A stretch of DNA of 13,260 bases from Fluviibacter sp964604465 (GTDB taxonomy: Bacteria > Pseudomonadota > Gammaproteobacteria > Burkholderiales > Rhodocyclaceae): the NCBI GenBank assembly GCA_964604465.1, contig CAZRYZ010000034.1:1-13260 (forward strand), written 5' to 3'. The position numbers and the translations under genes are program-made. The notes beneath the pieces are model-generated. The model saw only the letters and a program-made list of their open reading frames with translations. It did not search any database and was not told where the DNA came from. Below, piece by piece: positions 1 through 6,713 of the stretch. How positions within the stretch are numbered: position 1 is the stretch's first letter; the number at the start of each line of letters is the position of its first letter.

Positions 1-210
1 CGCGCTAAAACGGGTTTGCCGGTTGGCGTGGGTTTTGGTATCCGTGATGCCAGCACCGCCGAGCGCTTGGCCGGCATGGCCGATGCCGTGGTCGTGGGCA
101 GCCGCCTGATTGATGCGATCAGCGAGGTACCCCAGCCACAAGCGCAGTCGGCATTGCTGGCTGTCATGAAGGATATCCGCGCCGGTGTTGATAAGGCCAG
201 CGCCCGATAA
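1..210 (+). CDS. trpA: Tryptophan synthase alpha chain, C-terminal fragment (5' end outside window)
   Basis: The open frame from base 1 to the TAA at 208-210 encodes the last 69 residues of a TrpA-type TIM barrel. The segment LPVGVGFGIRD followed by ADAVVVGSRLID is the phosphate-binding end of the barrel in TrpA, where the indole-glycerol-phosphate phosphate group is held. TrpA cleaves indole-3-glycerol phosphate to indole and glyceraldehyde-3-phosphate and channels indole to TrpB. The active-site Glu and Asp lie upstream and cannot be checked. The gene ends 30 bases before accD on the same strand. The trpA-accD-folC order is common in Burkholderiales, which supports the assignment. Confidence 0.93.
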   Translation, partial: RAKTGLPVGVGFGIRDASTAERLAGMADAVVVGSRLIDAISEVPQPQAQSALLAVMKDIRAGVDKASAR

Positions 211-240
211 CGAACCAATGGATTTGATGAGGAGCACACG

Positions 241-1107
241 ATGAACTGGGTGAACAAACTGCTACCCCCTAAGATCAAGCGTGCCGAAGGCCAGCGCAAG
301 AGTGCCCTGCCCGAAGGCCTGTGGTGCAAGTGCCCCAACTGTGAAACGGTGCTCTACACGGCCGACCTGGATGCCAACATGCAGGTCTGCCCCAAGTGCG
401 AACACCACCATCGTCTGAAGGCGCGTGCCCGTCTGGGTATGCTCATGGATGCCCATGGTCGGACAGAGATTGGTGCCGAAGTTCGCCCCACGGATGCCCT
501 CAAGTTTGTTGATAGCCGTCCGTATCCGGTGCGGGTCGATGAGGCCCAGAAACAGACCAGCGAAACGGATTCGCTGGTGGTGATGCAGGGAACCATTGAA
601 GCCGAGCCGGCTGTCGTTGCCTGTTTCGAATTTGAATTCATGGGCGGCTCCATGGGCTCGGTGCTGGGTGAGCGTTTCGTGCGGGGTGTTCGTGCCGCTA
701 TTGAAAACAAGTGTGGTTTCGTCTGTATCACCGCCTCGGGCGGCGCCCGTATGCAGGAAGGCCTATTCTCTCTAATGCAGATGGCCAAAACCACGGCCGC
801 CATCTCCGAGCTGGCGCGTCATGGTTTGCCGTTCATTACCGTGCTGACCGATCCCACGATGGGAGGTGTCTCGGCCTCGTTTGCGTTTGTGGGGGATGTC
901 GTGATCGCCGAACCCAATGCGCTGGTCGGATTCGCCGGGCCGCGCGTCATCGAGCAGACGGTGCGTGAAAAGTTGCCCGAGGGCTTCCAGCGCGCCGAGT
1001 TCCTGCTCGATAAAGGAGCCATCGACATGATTGTCCCGCGTAAGCAACTGCGCGATGAGCTCTCGTCACTCCTTCGCATCCTGCGCAAGGAACCTGTTTG
1101 TTCCTGA
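241..1107 (+). CDS. accD: Acetyl-CoA carboxylase carboxyltransferase subunit beta
   Basis: The 288-residue product matches AccD in length (about 280-305) and layout. AccD pairs with AccA to move the carboxyl group from carboxybiotin-BCCP to acetyl-CoA, giving malonyl-CoA for fatty-acid synthesis in the cytoplasm. An N-terminal four-cysteine zinc ribbon is visible (Cys31, Cys34, Cys50, Cys53, in CPNC and CPKC). The crotonase-like carboxyltransferase core follows, with GGSMGSVLGERFVRG, the SGGARMQEG oxyanion-type loop (residues 166-174), and DPTMGGVSASFA then GFAGPRVIEQT. The ATG at 241 is preceded by GAGGAG at about 7-11 bases, so the start is well supported. It sits 30 bases after trpA and 20 bases before folC, suggesting co-transcription. 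Nothing appears truncated. Confidence 0.97.
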   Translation: MNWVNKLLPPKIKRAEGQRKSALPEGLWCKCPNCETVLYTADLDANMQVCPKCEHHHRLKARARLGMLMDAHGRTEIGAEVRPTDALKFVDSRPYPVRVDEAQKQTSETDSLVVMQGTIEAEPAVVACFEFEFMGGSMGSVLGERFVRGVRAAIENKCGFVCITASGGARMQEGLFSLMQMAKTTAAISELARHGLPFITVLTDPTMGGVSASFAFVGDVVIAEPNALVGFAGPRVIEQTVREKLPEGFQRAEFLLDKGAIDMIVPRKQLRDELSSLLRILRKEPVCS

Positions 1108-1127
1108 ACCGCTGAGTCGGATCCCTC

Positions 1128-2474
1128 ATGCCGCATTCCCCGGAAGGTCTGGCCGGTTGGCTCGACCTGATTGAACAGCGCCACCCCCGAGGTCAGGCCG
1201 GTGTCGAGCTGGGGCTAGAGCGTGTTGCCATTGTGGCGGCCGAGCTCGGCCAGGCACAGCGTATGGCCGATATCCCTGTCCTGACCGTGGCGGGCACCAA
1301 TGGTAAAGGCTCGGTGGTGACCTATCTCTCCACTATTCTGGACCGGGCCGGCTACAAGGTCGGCACCTACACCAGTCCGCATCTGGTTCACTTTAATGAG
1401 CGGATTCGCCTCAATGGTGTGCCGAGCGATGATGCACGCATCGTGACTGCCTTCGAACGGGTCGAGGCGGCGCGGGCACAGACTGGTGAAACGCTAACCT
1501 ATTTTGAATTTACGACGCTGGCCGCCATTGAAGTCTTTCTCGAGGCCGAAGTCGATGTCATGGTGCTCGAAGTGGGGCTCGGTGGCCGTCTGGATGCTGT
1601 CAATCTCTACGACCCCACCGTGTCTGTCCTTACCGGCATTGCCCTTGACCATCAGGATTTTCTGGGTGAGACCCGTGATGCGATTGCGCTCGAAAAGATC
1701 GGAATTGCCCGTCAGGGGCAACCGATCATCATTGCCGAACCGGACCTGCCGCTTGCCGCTCGTAAGCGTCTGGCCGAGATTGGTGCCATCGTTTACCTGA
1801 TCGGTGAAGAATTCGGCTACGAACCGTTGCCGGGTGAGGAAGGTAAGCCCAGCATTCAGTGGCGATACTGGCTGCGCCAGCCCAATACCCCGGTCGAATC
1901 GATTCAGCGCCGGGGGGGGCTGGCTTACCCCGGGCTGCGCGGCAAAATCCAGCTGCGTAACGCGGCCGCCGCGATGACGGCCATTGACTGTCTGCAATCG
2001 CGCTTACCTGCGGCCATGGGGGCAATTCGCCGGGGGCTGCTCGAATCCGAGCTGGCGGGTCGGTTTCAGGTGATTCCCGGTCCGCCGGATCTGGTGCTGG
2101 ACGTGGCGCATAACCCGGAAGCGGCCAAGGTGCTGGCGACCAATCTTGGGCAGCTGGCCTTTGCCCATACCCAGCATGGTGTGCTGGGCATGATGGCTGA
2201 TAAGGACCTGGCCGGAGTGTTGCAGCCCCTGATCCGCCAGATCGGACGCTGGTACCTCACGCCGCTCGATAGCCCACGGGCGGCCAGCCCGGAAACGCTG
2301 CGCTCGGTCCTGGAAGGGCTGGGAGTTAAATCGGGGCAGATTGAGGTCCATGAAAATCCCGCATCGGCTTATGCTGCAGCACGAAAAACTGCTACCGAGA
2401 GTGATAGAATTGTGGCCTTCGGATCTTTCCTAACAGTTGCTGATGTCCTGAGGGACTTGGGTAGAACGGCATGA
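1128..2474 (+). CDS. folC: Bifunctional dihydrofolate synthase / folylpolyglutamate synthase
   Basis: The 448-residue protein is a Mur-ligase-family enzyme that adds glutamate to dihydropteroate and then to tetrahydrofolate, using ATP. The P-loop is visible as AGTNGKGS (residues 55-62), followed by YTSPHLVHFNERIR. The central-domain signature ALDHQDFLGETRDAIALEKIGI supplies the His, Asp and carbamoyl-Lys region. The C-terminal domain has DVAHNPEAA (325-333), a conserved FolC substrate/ATP-contact motif. The ATG at 1128 has only a weak Shine-Dalgarno (CGGATC), consistent with translation following accD 20 bases upstream. The stop overlaps the start of the next gene (ATGA, 2471-2474). A run of eight G at 1912-1919 lies inside the frame and encodes RGG. 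The frame is intact through it. Confidence 0.95.
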   Translation: MPHSPEGLAGWLDLIEQRHPRGQAGVELGLERVAIVAAELGQAQRMADIPVLTVAGTNGKGSVVTYLSTILDRAGYKVGTYTSPHLVHFNERIRLNGVPSDDARIVTAFERVEAARAQTGETLTYFEFTTLAAIEVFLEAEVDVMVLEVGLGGRLDAVNLYDPTVSVLTGIALDHQDFLGETRDAIALEKIGIARQGQPIIIAEPDLPLAARKRLAEIGAIVYLIGEEFGYEPLPGEEGKPSIQWRYWLRQPNTPVESIQRRGGLAYPGLRGKIQLRNAAAAMTAIDCLQSRLPAAMGAIRRGLLESELAGRFQVIPGPPDLVLDVAHNPEAAKVLATNLGQLAFAHTQHGVLGMMADKDLAGVLQPLIRQIGRWYLTPLDSPRAASPETLRSVLEGLGVKSGQIEVHENPASAYAAARKTATESDRIVAFGSFLTVADVLRDLGRTA

Positions 2475-3172
2475 AGCCAGACACTCCGGATACAGATAGC
2501 CAACAGGCACTCAAACAAAGCGCACGTCGTCGTCTGATTGGTGCCGCTTTTTTTGTTGTGGTCGCTGCTGCCGTGTTGCCCATGGTCATGGACGCAACCC
2601 CGCCACCCCAGCTAAATGATTTCCGTATCGTCACTGCAGACAGCCGTGTCGCGGACGCCACAACACCGACCCCATTGCCACCCGTTACAGCCGATGCGGC
2701 GCCACCGGTGCAAAAGGAACCCATCGTTGATACGAAAGCTGCCGAAACCACTGCCAAGCCTGCAGAGGTGTCAGCGGTGCCTGCCACGGTGGCGCCGGTC
2801 GCCCCGTCACCGTCGCCAGTTGACGAAGCGGCCACCAAGCCGGCTCCGGCAGCGAAACCGGTTGAAAAGAAAGCAGATAAACCTGCCGATAAGTCGAGCG
2901 ATAAGTCGACTGGAGAAAAAGCTGCGGATAAAAAGAGCACCAAGGACCAGTACTATGTCCAAGTCGGTGTCTTTGCCGATGCTGATAACGTCAAACAGGT
3001 ACGTGCCAAGCTAAAAGCCCAGGGCATCCCCAGCTGGACAGAAGAGGCTACGGGCAATCTGTCAGGAAAGACCCGGGTCAAGGCGGGGCCTTTTACCAGT
3101 AAAGAAGCTGCCGACAAAGCGCTGGCCAAGATTACCAAAGCCGGTTTGAGTGGCATTGTTGCCAAGAAGTGA
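2471..3172 (+). CDS. dedD: SPOR-domain membrane protein (DedD-like)
   Basis: The 233-residue protein has a short cytoplasmic N-terminus rich in polar residues and one predicted membrane segment at about residues 22-40 (LIGAAFFVVVAAAVLPMVM). A long low-complexity Ala/Pro/Thr/Lys linker (about 55-157) contains repeated DK-type units (ADKPADKSSDKS). The C-terminal SPOR domain (about 159-233) begins DQYYVQVGVFADADNVKQV and ends with RVKAGPFTSKEAADKAL. SPOR domains bind denuded glycan strands of peptidoglycan at the division septum, and DedD in E. coli is a septal-ring protein. Its place between folC and cvpA matches the usual dedD position. The start overlaps the folC stop, implying translational coupling. 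The gene symbol rests on position plus architecture. The linker itself is not conserved. Confidence 0.88.
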   Translation: MKPDTPDTDSQQALKQSARRRLIGAAFFVVVAAAVLPMVMDATPPPQLNDFRIVTADSRVADATTPTPLPPVTADAAPPVQKEPIVDTKAAETTAKPAEVSAVPATVAPVAPSPSPVDEAATKPAPAAKPVEKKADKPADKSSDKSTGEKAADKKSTKDQYYVQVGVFADADNVKQVRAKLKAQGIPSWTEEATGNLSGKTRVKAGPFTSKEAADKALAKITKAGLSGIVAKK

Positions 3173-3272
3173 CCCAGACCGTGCACCGTGAATCCGCGCA
3201 ACGAATCCATGGTCAGCCTCCTCGAGTTATCAGCCACAGTGGTGACTTGCTTCCTTCGCTGCAGATCCCGGC

Positions 3273-3842
3273 ATGACCCCGTTCGATTACGCCCTCATCG
3301 CGATTCTCGGCACTTCCGTGCTGCTCGGCGCATGGCGTGGGATGGTCAGCGAAGTGATGTCGCTAGCGGCTTGGGTCGTTGCTTTCCTGGTGGCGCGCGA
3401 GTGGGGCGAAATGGTGGGAGCGCAGCTGCTGTCTCCCTACCTTACGGTCGCTTTCTGGCAGACCGCTGGGGGCTGGGTGTTGCTTTTTATTGCCACATTG
3501 CTGGTCGTGTCGATTTTTCGTGCCTTGCTGCGCAAGACCATTCATGCCATCGGTCTCGGATTCTTCGATCGGACGCTCGGTATGGTTTTTGGTGCCGCTC
3601 GCGGCATCCTCATTATCCTGCTGCTGGTTTCCATCGGCGGCATGACCAAGTTACCCGAAGAACCTTGGTGGCAGCAGGCGCGTCTGGCGCCACTGGCCGA
3701 GCGGGGCGTATTCATGATTAAACCGTGGTTACCCGCTGATCTGGCCAAGCACATCGCTTTTGCCGATGCGCTCAGTCAACTTGCGCCACAGATTGCACCG
3801 CAGCTCATACCCGCGGTGCCCCCGAATTTTATTTCCAGGTAA
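3273..3842 (+). CDS. cvpA: CvpA family inner-membrane protein
   Basis: The 189-residue product opens with MTPFDYALIAILGTSVLLGAWRG, the typical CvpA start. It has about four hydrophobic segments (roughly residues 6-21, 29-42, 66-84 and 102-122). The signature GFFDRTLGMVFGAARG before the last segment is characteristic of the family. The family is named for a requirement in colicin V production and has been linked to envelope stress tolerance; its exact biochemical role is unsettled. It lies 12 bases upstream of purF, as in most proteobacteria. It begins 100 bases after the SPOR gene, and no strong ribosome-binding site is visible before the ATG at 3273. The start is supported mainly by alignment with the family N-terminus. 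The C-terminal 65 residues are soluble and Pro/Ala-rich. Confidence 0.92.
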   Translation: MTPFDYALIAILGTSVLLGAWRGMVSEVMSLAAWVVAFLVAREWGEMVGAQLLSPYLTVAFWQTAGGWVLLFIATLLVVSIFRALLRKTIHAIGLGFFDRTLGMVFGAARGILIILLLVSIGGMTKLPEEPWWQQARLAPLAERGVFMIKPWLPADLAKHIAFADALSQLAPQIAPQLIPAVPPNFISR

Positions 3843-3854
3843 TCGAGACAAACC

Positions 3855-5402
3855 ATGTGCGGGATTATCGGCGTCGTCGCCACCACTCCGGTCAACCAAC
3901 TCCTCTATGACGGGCTCATGGTGCTACAGCACCGTGGTCAGGATGCGGCAGGGATCTCTACCTCTGAGGGGAGTACCTTTCACATGCACAAAGGCCCGGG
4001 TCTTGTGCGTGACGTATTCCGTACCCGCAACATGCGCGCGCTGCCCGGTAACTGGGGCATTGCCCATTGTCGCTACCCGACAGCGGGTTCGGCCTACAAC
4101 TTTGCCGAAGCCCAGCCGTTTTATGTGAACTCGCCGTTCGGTCTGATGCTGGCGCATAACGGTAATCTGACGAATGCGGAAGAGCTGAAACAGCAACTCT
4201 TCAAACTTGACCTCCGTCATATTAATACCAACTCCGATTCCGAGGTGTTGCTCAACGTATTGGCGCACGAGCTACAGAAGGCCGCGCATGGCACCCAGCT
4301 CGATACCGAAGCCATCTTCAAGGCAGTTCGTGGCGTGCATCGACGCGTGCGCGGTGCTTATGCGGTCGTCGTTATGATTGCCGGATACGGTTTGTTAGCC
4401 TTCCGTGATCCGCACGGAATCCGTCCGCTGGTGCTTGGCAGACACCAGACCGTTGAAGGCGATGAGTGGATGCTGGCCTCCGAGTCGGTGGCACTCGATA
4501 CCCTGGGTTTCGACTATGTTGATGACGTGGTGCCTGGCGAAGCAGTCTTTGTTGACCTGAACCGTCAGATGGTTCGTGAGCAATGTGCCGAACATCACGA
4601 CCTATCGCCGTGCCTGTTTGAGTATGTCTACCTGGCGCGACCGGATTCGACCCTGGATGGCGTGTCGGTCTATGAGACCCGTCTGCGGATGGGTGAAGCC
4701 CTTGCCGCCAAAGTTCGTAAGATCATCGATCCGGCACAAATCGATGTGGTGATCCCGATTCCCGATTCCTCGCGACCGGCGGCTCTGCAGATGGCCCAGG
4801 CGCTGGGTATCCCGTTCCGTGAAGGCTTCGTTAAGAACCGCTATATTGGTCGTACCTTTATCATGCCGGGACAGTCGACCCGCAAGAAGTCGGTGCGTCA
4901 GAAGCTCAATACCGTGACCCAGGAGTTCGCCGGCAAGAACGTCATGCTGGTCGATGACTCCATCGTCCGTGGTACCACCAGCCATGAAATTGTGGAAATG
5001 GCCCGTGCCGCCGGTGCCCGCAAGGTCTACTTTGCCTCGGCTTCGCCGCCGGTGCGCTTCCCCAATGTGTATGGCATTGATATGCCGACCCGGAGCGAGC
5101 TGATCGCTACCGGACGGACCGATGCGCAGATCGCTGCGCTGATCGGCGCCGACGAGCTCGTGTATCAGGACCTCGATGCGCTGGAGTCATCGGTCCGCGA
5201 ATGCAACCCCCGCATGAAGCGTTTTGATGCCTCGTGTTTTGATGGGTGTTACATCACCGGTGATGTCGATGAGGCCTACCTGGAGAATGTCGAAGCCGCC
5301 CGCCAGAAACCGGCCAAATCATCTGCCGGTGCCGATGACGACGACGAGGGCGGGAACGACGCCCAGCAGATCGAAATGTTTGTGCGTCGCCCGGGGCAGT
5401 AA
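3855..5402 (+). CDS. purF: Amidophosphoribosyltransferase
   Basis: The 515-residue enzyme catalyses the first committed step of purine synthesis: PRPP plus glutamine gives 5-phosphoribosylamine. The N-terminal nucleophile glutaminase begins MCGIIGVV. Cys2 becomes the catalytic N-terminal residue after Met removal, and no propeptide is present, so this is the E. coli-like type rather than the Bacillus Fe-S type. Further family blocks include LQHRGQDAAGI, RYPTAGS, LAHNGNLTNA and FRDPHGIRPLVLG. The PRPP-binding loop VMLVDDSIVRGTTS is at residues 363-376. The C-terminus carries an acidic stretch (ADDDDEGGND) before QQIEMFVRRPGQ, slightly longer than E. coli PurF. It is flanked by cvpA 12 bases upstream and metZ 8 bases downstream, an operon-like arrangement. 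Confidence 0.97.
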   Translation: MCGIIGVVATTPVNQLLYDGLMVLQHRGQDAAGISTSEGSTFHMHKGPGLVRDVFRTRNMRALPGNWGIAHCRYPTAGSAYNFAEAQPFYVNSPFGLMLAHNGNLTNAEELKQQLFKLDLRHINTNSDSEVLLNVLAHELQKAAHGTQLDTEAIFKAVRGVHRRVRGAYAVVVMIAGYGLLAFRDPHGIRPLVLGRHQTVEGDEWMLASESVALDTLGFDYVDDVVPGEAVFVDLNRQMVREQCAEHHDLSPCLFEYVYLARPDSTLDGVSVYETRLRMGEALAAKVRKIIDPAQIDVVIPIPDSSRPAALQMAQALGIPFREGFVKNRYIGRTFIMPGQSTRKKSVRQKLNTVTQEFAGKNVMLVDDSIVRGTTSHEIVEMARAAGARKVYFASASPPVRFPNVYGIDMPTRSELIATGRTDAQIAALIGADELVYQDLDALESSVRECNPRMKRFDASCFDGCYITGDVDEAYLENVEAARQKPAKSSAGADDDDEGGNDAQQIEMFVRRPGQ

Positions 5403-5410
5403 GCATCATC

Positions 5411-6613
5411 ATGAGCCAGAATAAGCACGACCGTTCCTCTTTGCCTGAGGGTTTGTCGACCGATACCTTGGCGGTTCGCGCCGGTATGGATCGGACGCAG
5501 CACCGTGAACACAGCGAAGCGATGTATCTGACCTCGAGCTTCGTCTTTGATAACGCCGCTCAGGCCGCCACACTCTTTTCCGGTGAGGAAGAGGGGAACG
5601 TCTACGCCCGTTTTACAAACCCCAGTGTCACGCTCTTTGAAGAGCGCCTGGCGGCCCTTGAAGGGGCGGAGGCCTGTATTGCAACCGCCAGTGGTATGGC
5701 GGCCATTACCGCCATGATCATGGCGAATCTCAGTGCGGGTGACCATATTGTTGCCTCCAAATCCCTGTTCGGCTCCACGATCCAGTTGCTGGGCAACATC
5801 CTGCCGCGCTTCGGTATCGAAACCACCTTCGTTTCGCTGACGGAACCGGCCGCATGGGCCGCGGCGGTGCGCCCCAATACGCGCCTGTTCTTCTGCGAGA
5901 CGCCGTCCAATCCGCTTACCGAGATCGGTGATATCGCAGCGCTGGCCCAGATTACTCGTGCCAACAATATTCTGTTGGCAGTGGATAACTGTTTCTGTAC
6001 CCCCATTCTGCAAAAGCCAATGGCGTTGGGAGCCGATATCGTGATCCACTCCGCAACCAAATACCTGGATGGTCAGGGTCGGGTGCTGGGTGGTGCTGTT
6101 TGTGCCGATAAAGCCATCGTCGAGAAAATCTTTGTTTTCCTGCGCACCACTGGTCCAACCCTCTCGGCCTTTAATGCCTGGGTAATCGGCAAGGGGTTGG
6201 AGACTCTCGGCATTCGTATGCGCGCCCAGTCAGCCTCGGCGCTGGAACTGGCGCAGTGGCTTGAAGCGCATCCCGGGGTGGAGCGTGTCTATTACCCGGG
6301 GCTGCCCTCGCACCCCCAGCATGAACTGGCGATGCGCCAGCAGAGCTCGGGCGGTGCCATTGTCAGTTTTGAAGTGAAGGGTGGTAAAGACGCCGCCTGG
6401 CGTGTGGTAGACTCCTGTCAGCTGTTGTCGATTACCGCCAATCTCGGGGATACCCGGACAACGCTCACGCATCCGGCCAGTACCACGCATGGTCGTATTA
6501 CGCCGGAAGCCCGTGCCGCCGCAGGCATCAAGGAAAATCTGCTACGCATGGCTGTGGGCTTGGAGTCGGTGATCGATATCCGTAACGACCTGTCACGAGG
6601 CTTGCCCGCCTAG
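5411..6613 (+). CDS. metZ: O-succinylhomoserine sulfhydrylase
   Basis: The 400-residue protein belongs to the Cys/Met-metabolism PLP enzyme family. MetZ makes homocysteine directly from O-succinylhomoserine and sulfide, bypassing cystathionine. Visible features are YARFTNPSV (Tyr65 and Arg67 contact PLP phosphate of the neighbouring subunit), ATASGMAAITA, CETPSNP, DNCFCTP, and the Schiff-base lysine K217 in HSATKYLDGQGRVLGG. The GQGR sequence after the lysine, together with position directly after purF, favours MetZ over cystathionine gamma-synthase or MetY. The C-terminal SLGDTRTT-like block reads NLGDTRTTLTHPAST. The start at 5411 lies 8 bases after the purF stop with only a poor Shine-Dalgarno, consistent with coupled translation. 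Confidence 0.93.
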   Translation: MSQNKHDRSSLPEGLSTDTLAVRAGMDRTQHREHSEAMYLTSSFVFDNAAQAATLFSGEEEGNVYARFTNPSVTLFEERLAALEGAEACIATASGMAAITAMIMANLSAGDHIVASKSLFGSTIQLLGNILPRFGIETTFVSLTEPAAWAAAVRPNTRLFFCETPSNPLTEIGDIAALAQITRANNILLAVDNCFCTPILQKPMALGADIVIHSATKYLDGQGRVLGGAVCADKAIVEKIFVFLRTTGPTLSAFNAWVIGKGLETLGIRMRAQSASALELAQWLEAHPGVERVYYPGLPSHPQHELAMRQQSSGGAIVSFEVKGGKDAAWRVVDSCQLLSITANLGDTRTTLTHPASTTHGRITPEARAAAGIKENLLRMAVGLESVIDIRNDLSRGLPA

Positions 6614-6678
6614 GATCTGTTGCTTTGATTCTCGGGAATGCTCTGTCGTCACAGCGCGTACCCGTTTTTTAGTTGATT

Positions 6679-6692
6679 GGCGCCCCGGCGCC
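6679..6692 (+). other. Perfect GC hairpin in the leader of the helicase gene
   Basis: GGCGCC-CC-GGCGCC forms a perfect 6-bp inverted repeat 21 bases upstream of the proposed helicase start at 6714. A T6 run lies upstream of the hairpin (6665-6670), not downstream, so it does not look like a rho-independent terminator for metZ. It could be a stable structure in the 5' untranslated region. The 100 bases between metZ and the helicase hold no other convincing signal, and I see no clear -35/-10 pair there. Confidence 0.4.
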
Positions 6693-6713
6693 GAGCCCAT
6701 GAGGGCCATGACG

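Noticed and set aside
2860..2950. Tandem GATAAGTCGA-like repeats in the SPOR protein gene as a mobile or regulatory repeat
   Set aside because: They encode the Asp-Lys-rich low-complexity linker and vary between units, which fits ordinary linker sequence.
3188..3721. Open frame from GTG 3188 overlapping cvpA
   Set aside because: It overlaps almost all of cvpA in another frame, is rich in Arg/His/Cys typical of a shadow frame, and has no recognisable domain. cvpA itself matches its family clearly.
5276..6049. Long - strand open frame (257 codons) across purF and metZ
   Set aside because: It is antisense to two well-supported enzymes, and its composition follows the codon bias of the + strand genes. 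No family resemblance was seen.
6665..6670. T6 run after metZ as a rho-independent terminator
   Set aside because: Only a weak 4-bp stem (CTGT/ACAG at 6643-6654) precedes it, with ten bases in between. The strong GC hairpin is downstream of the T run, the wrong order.
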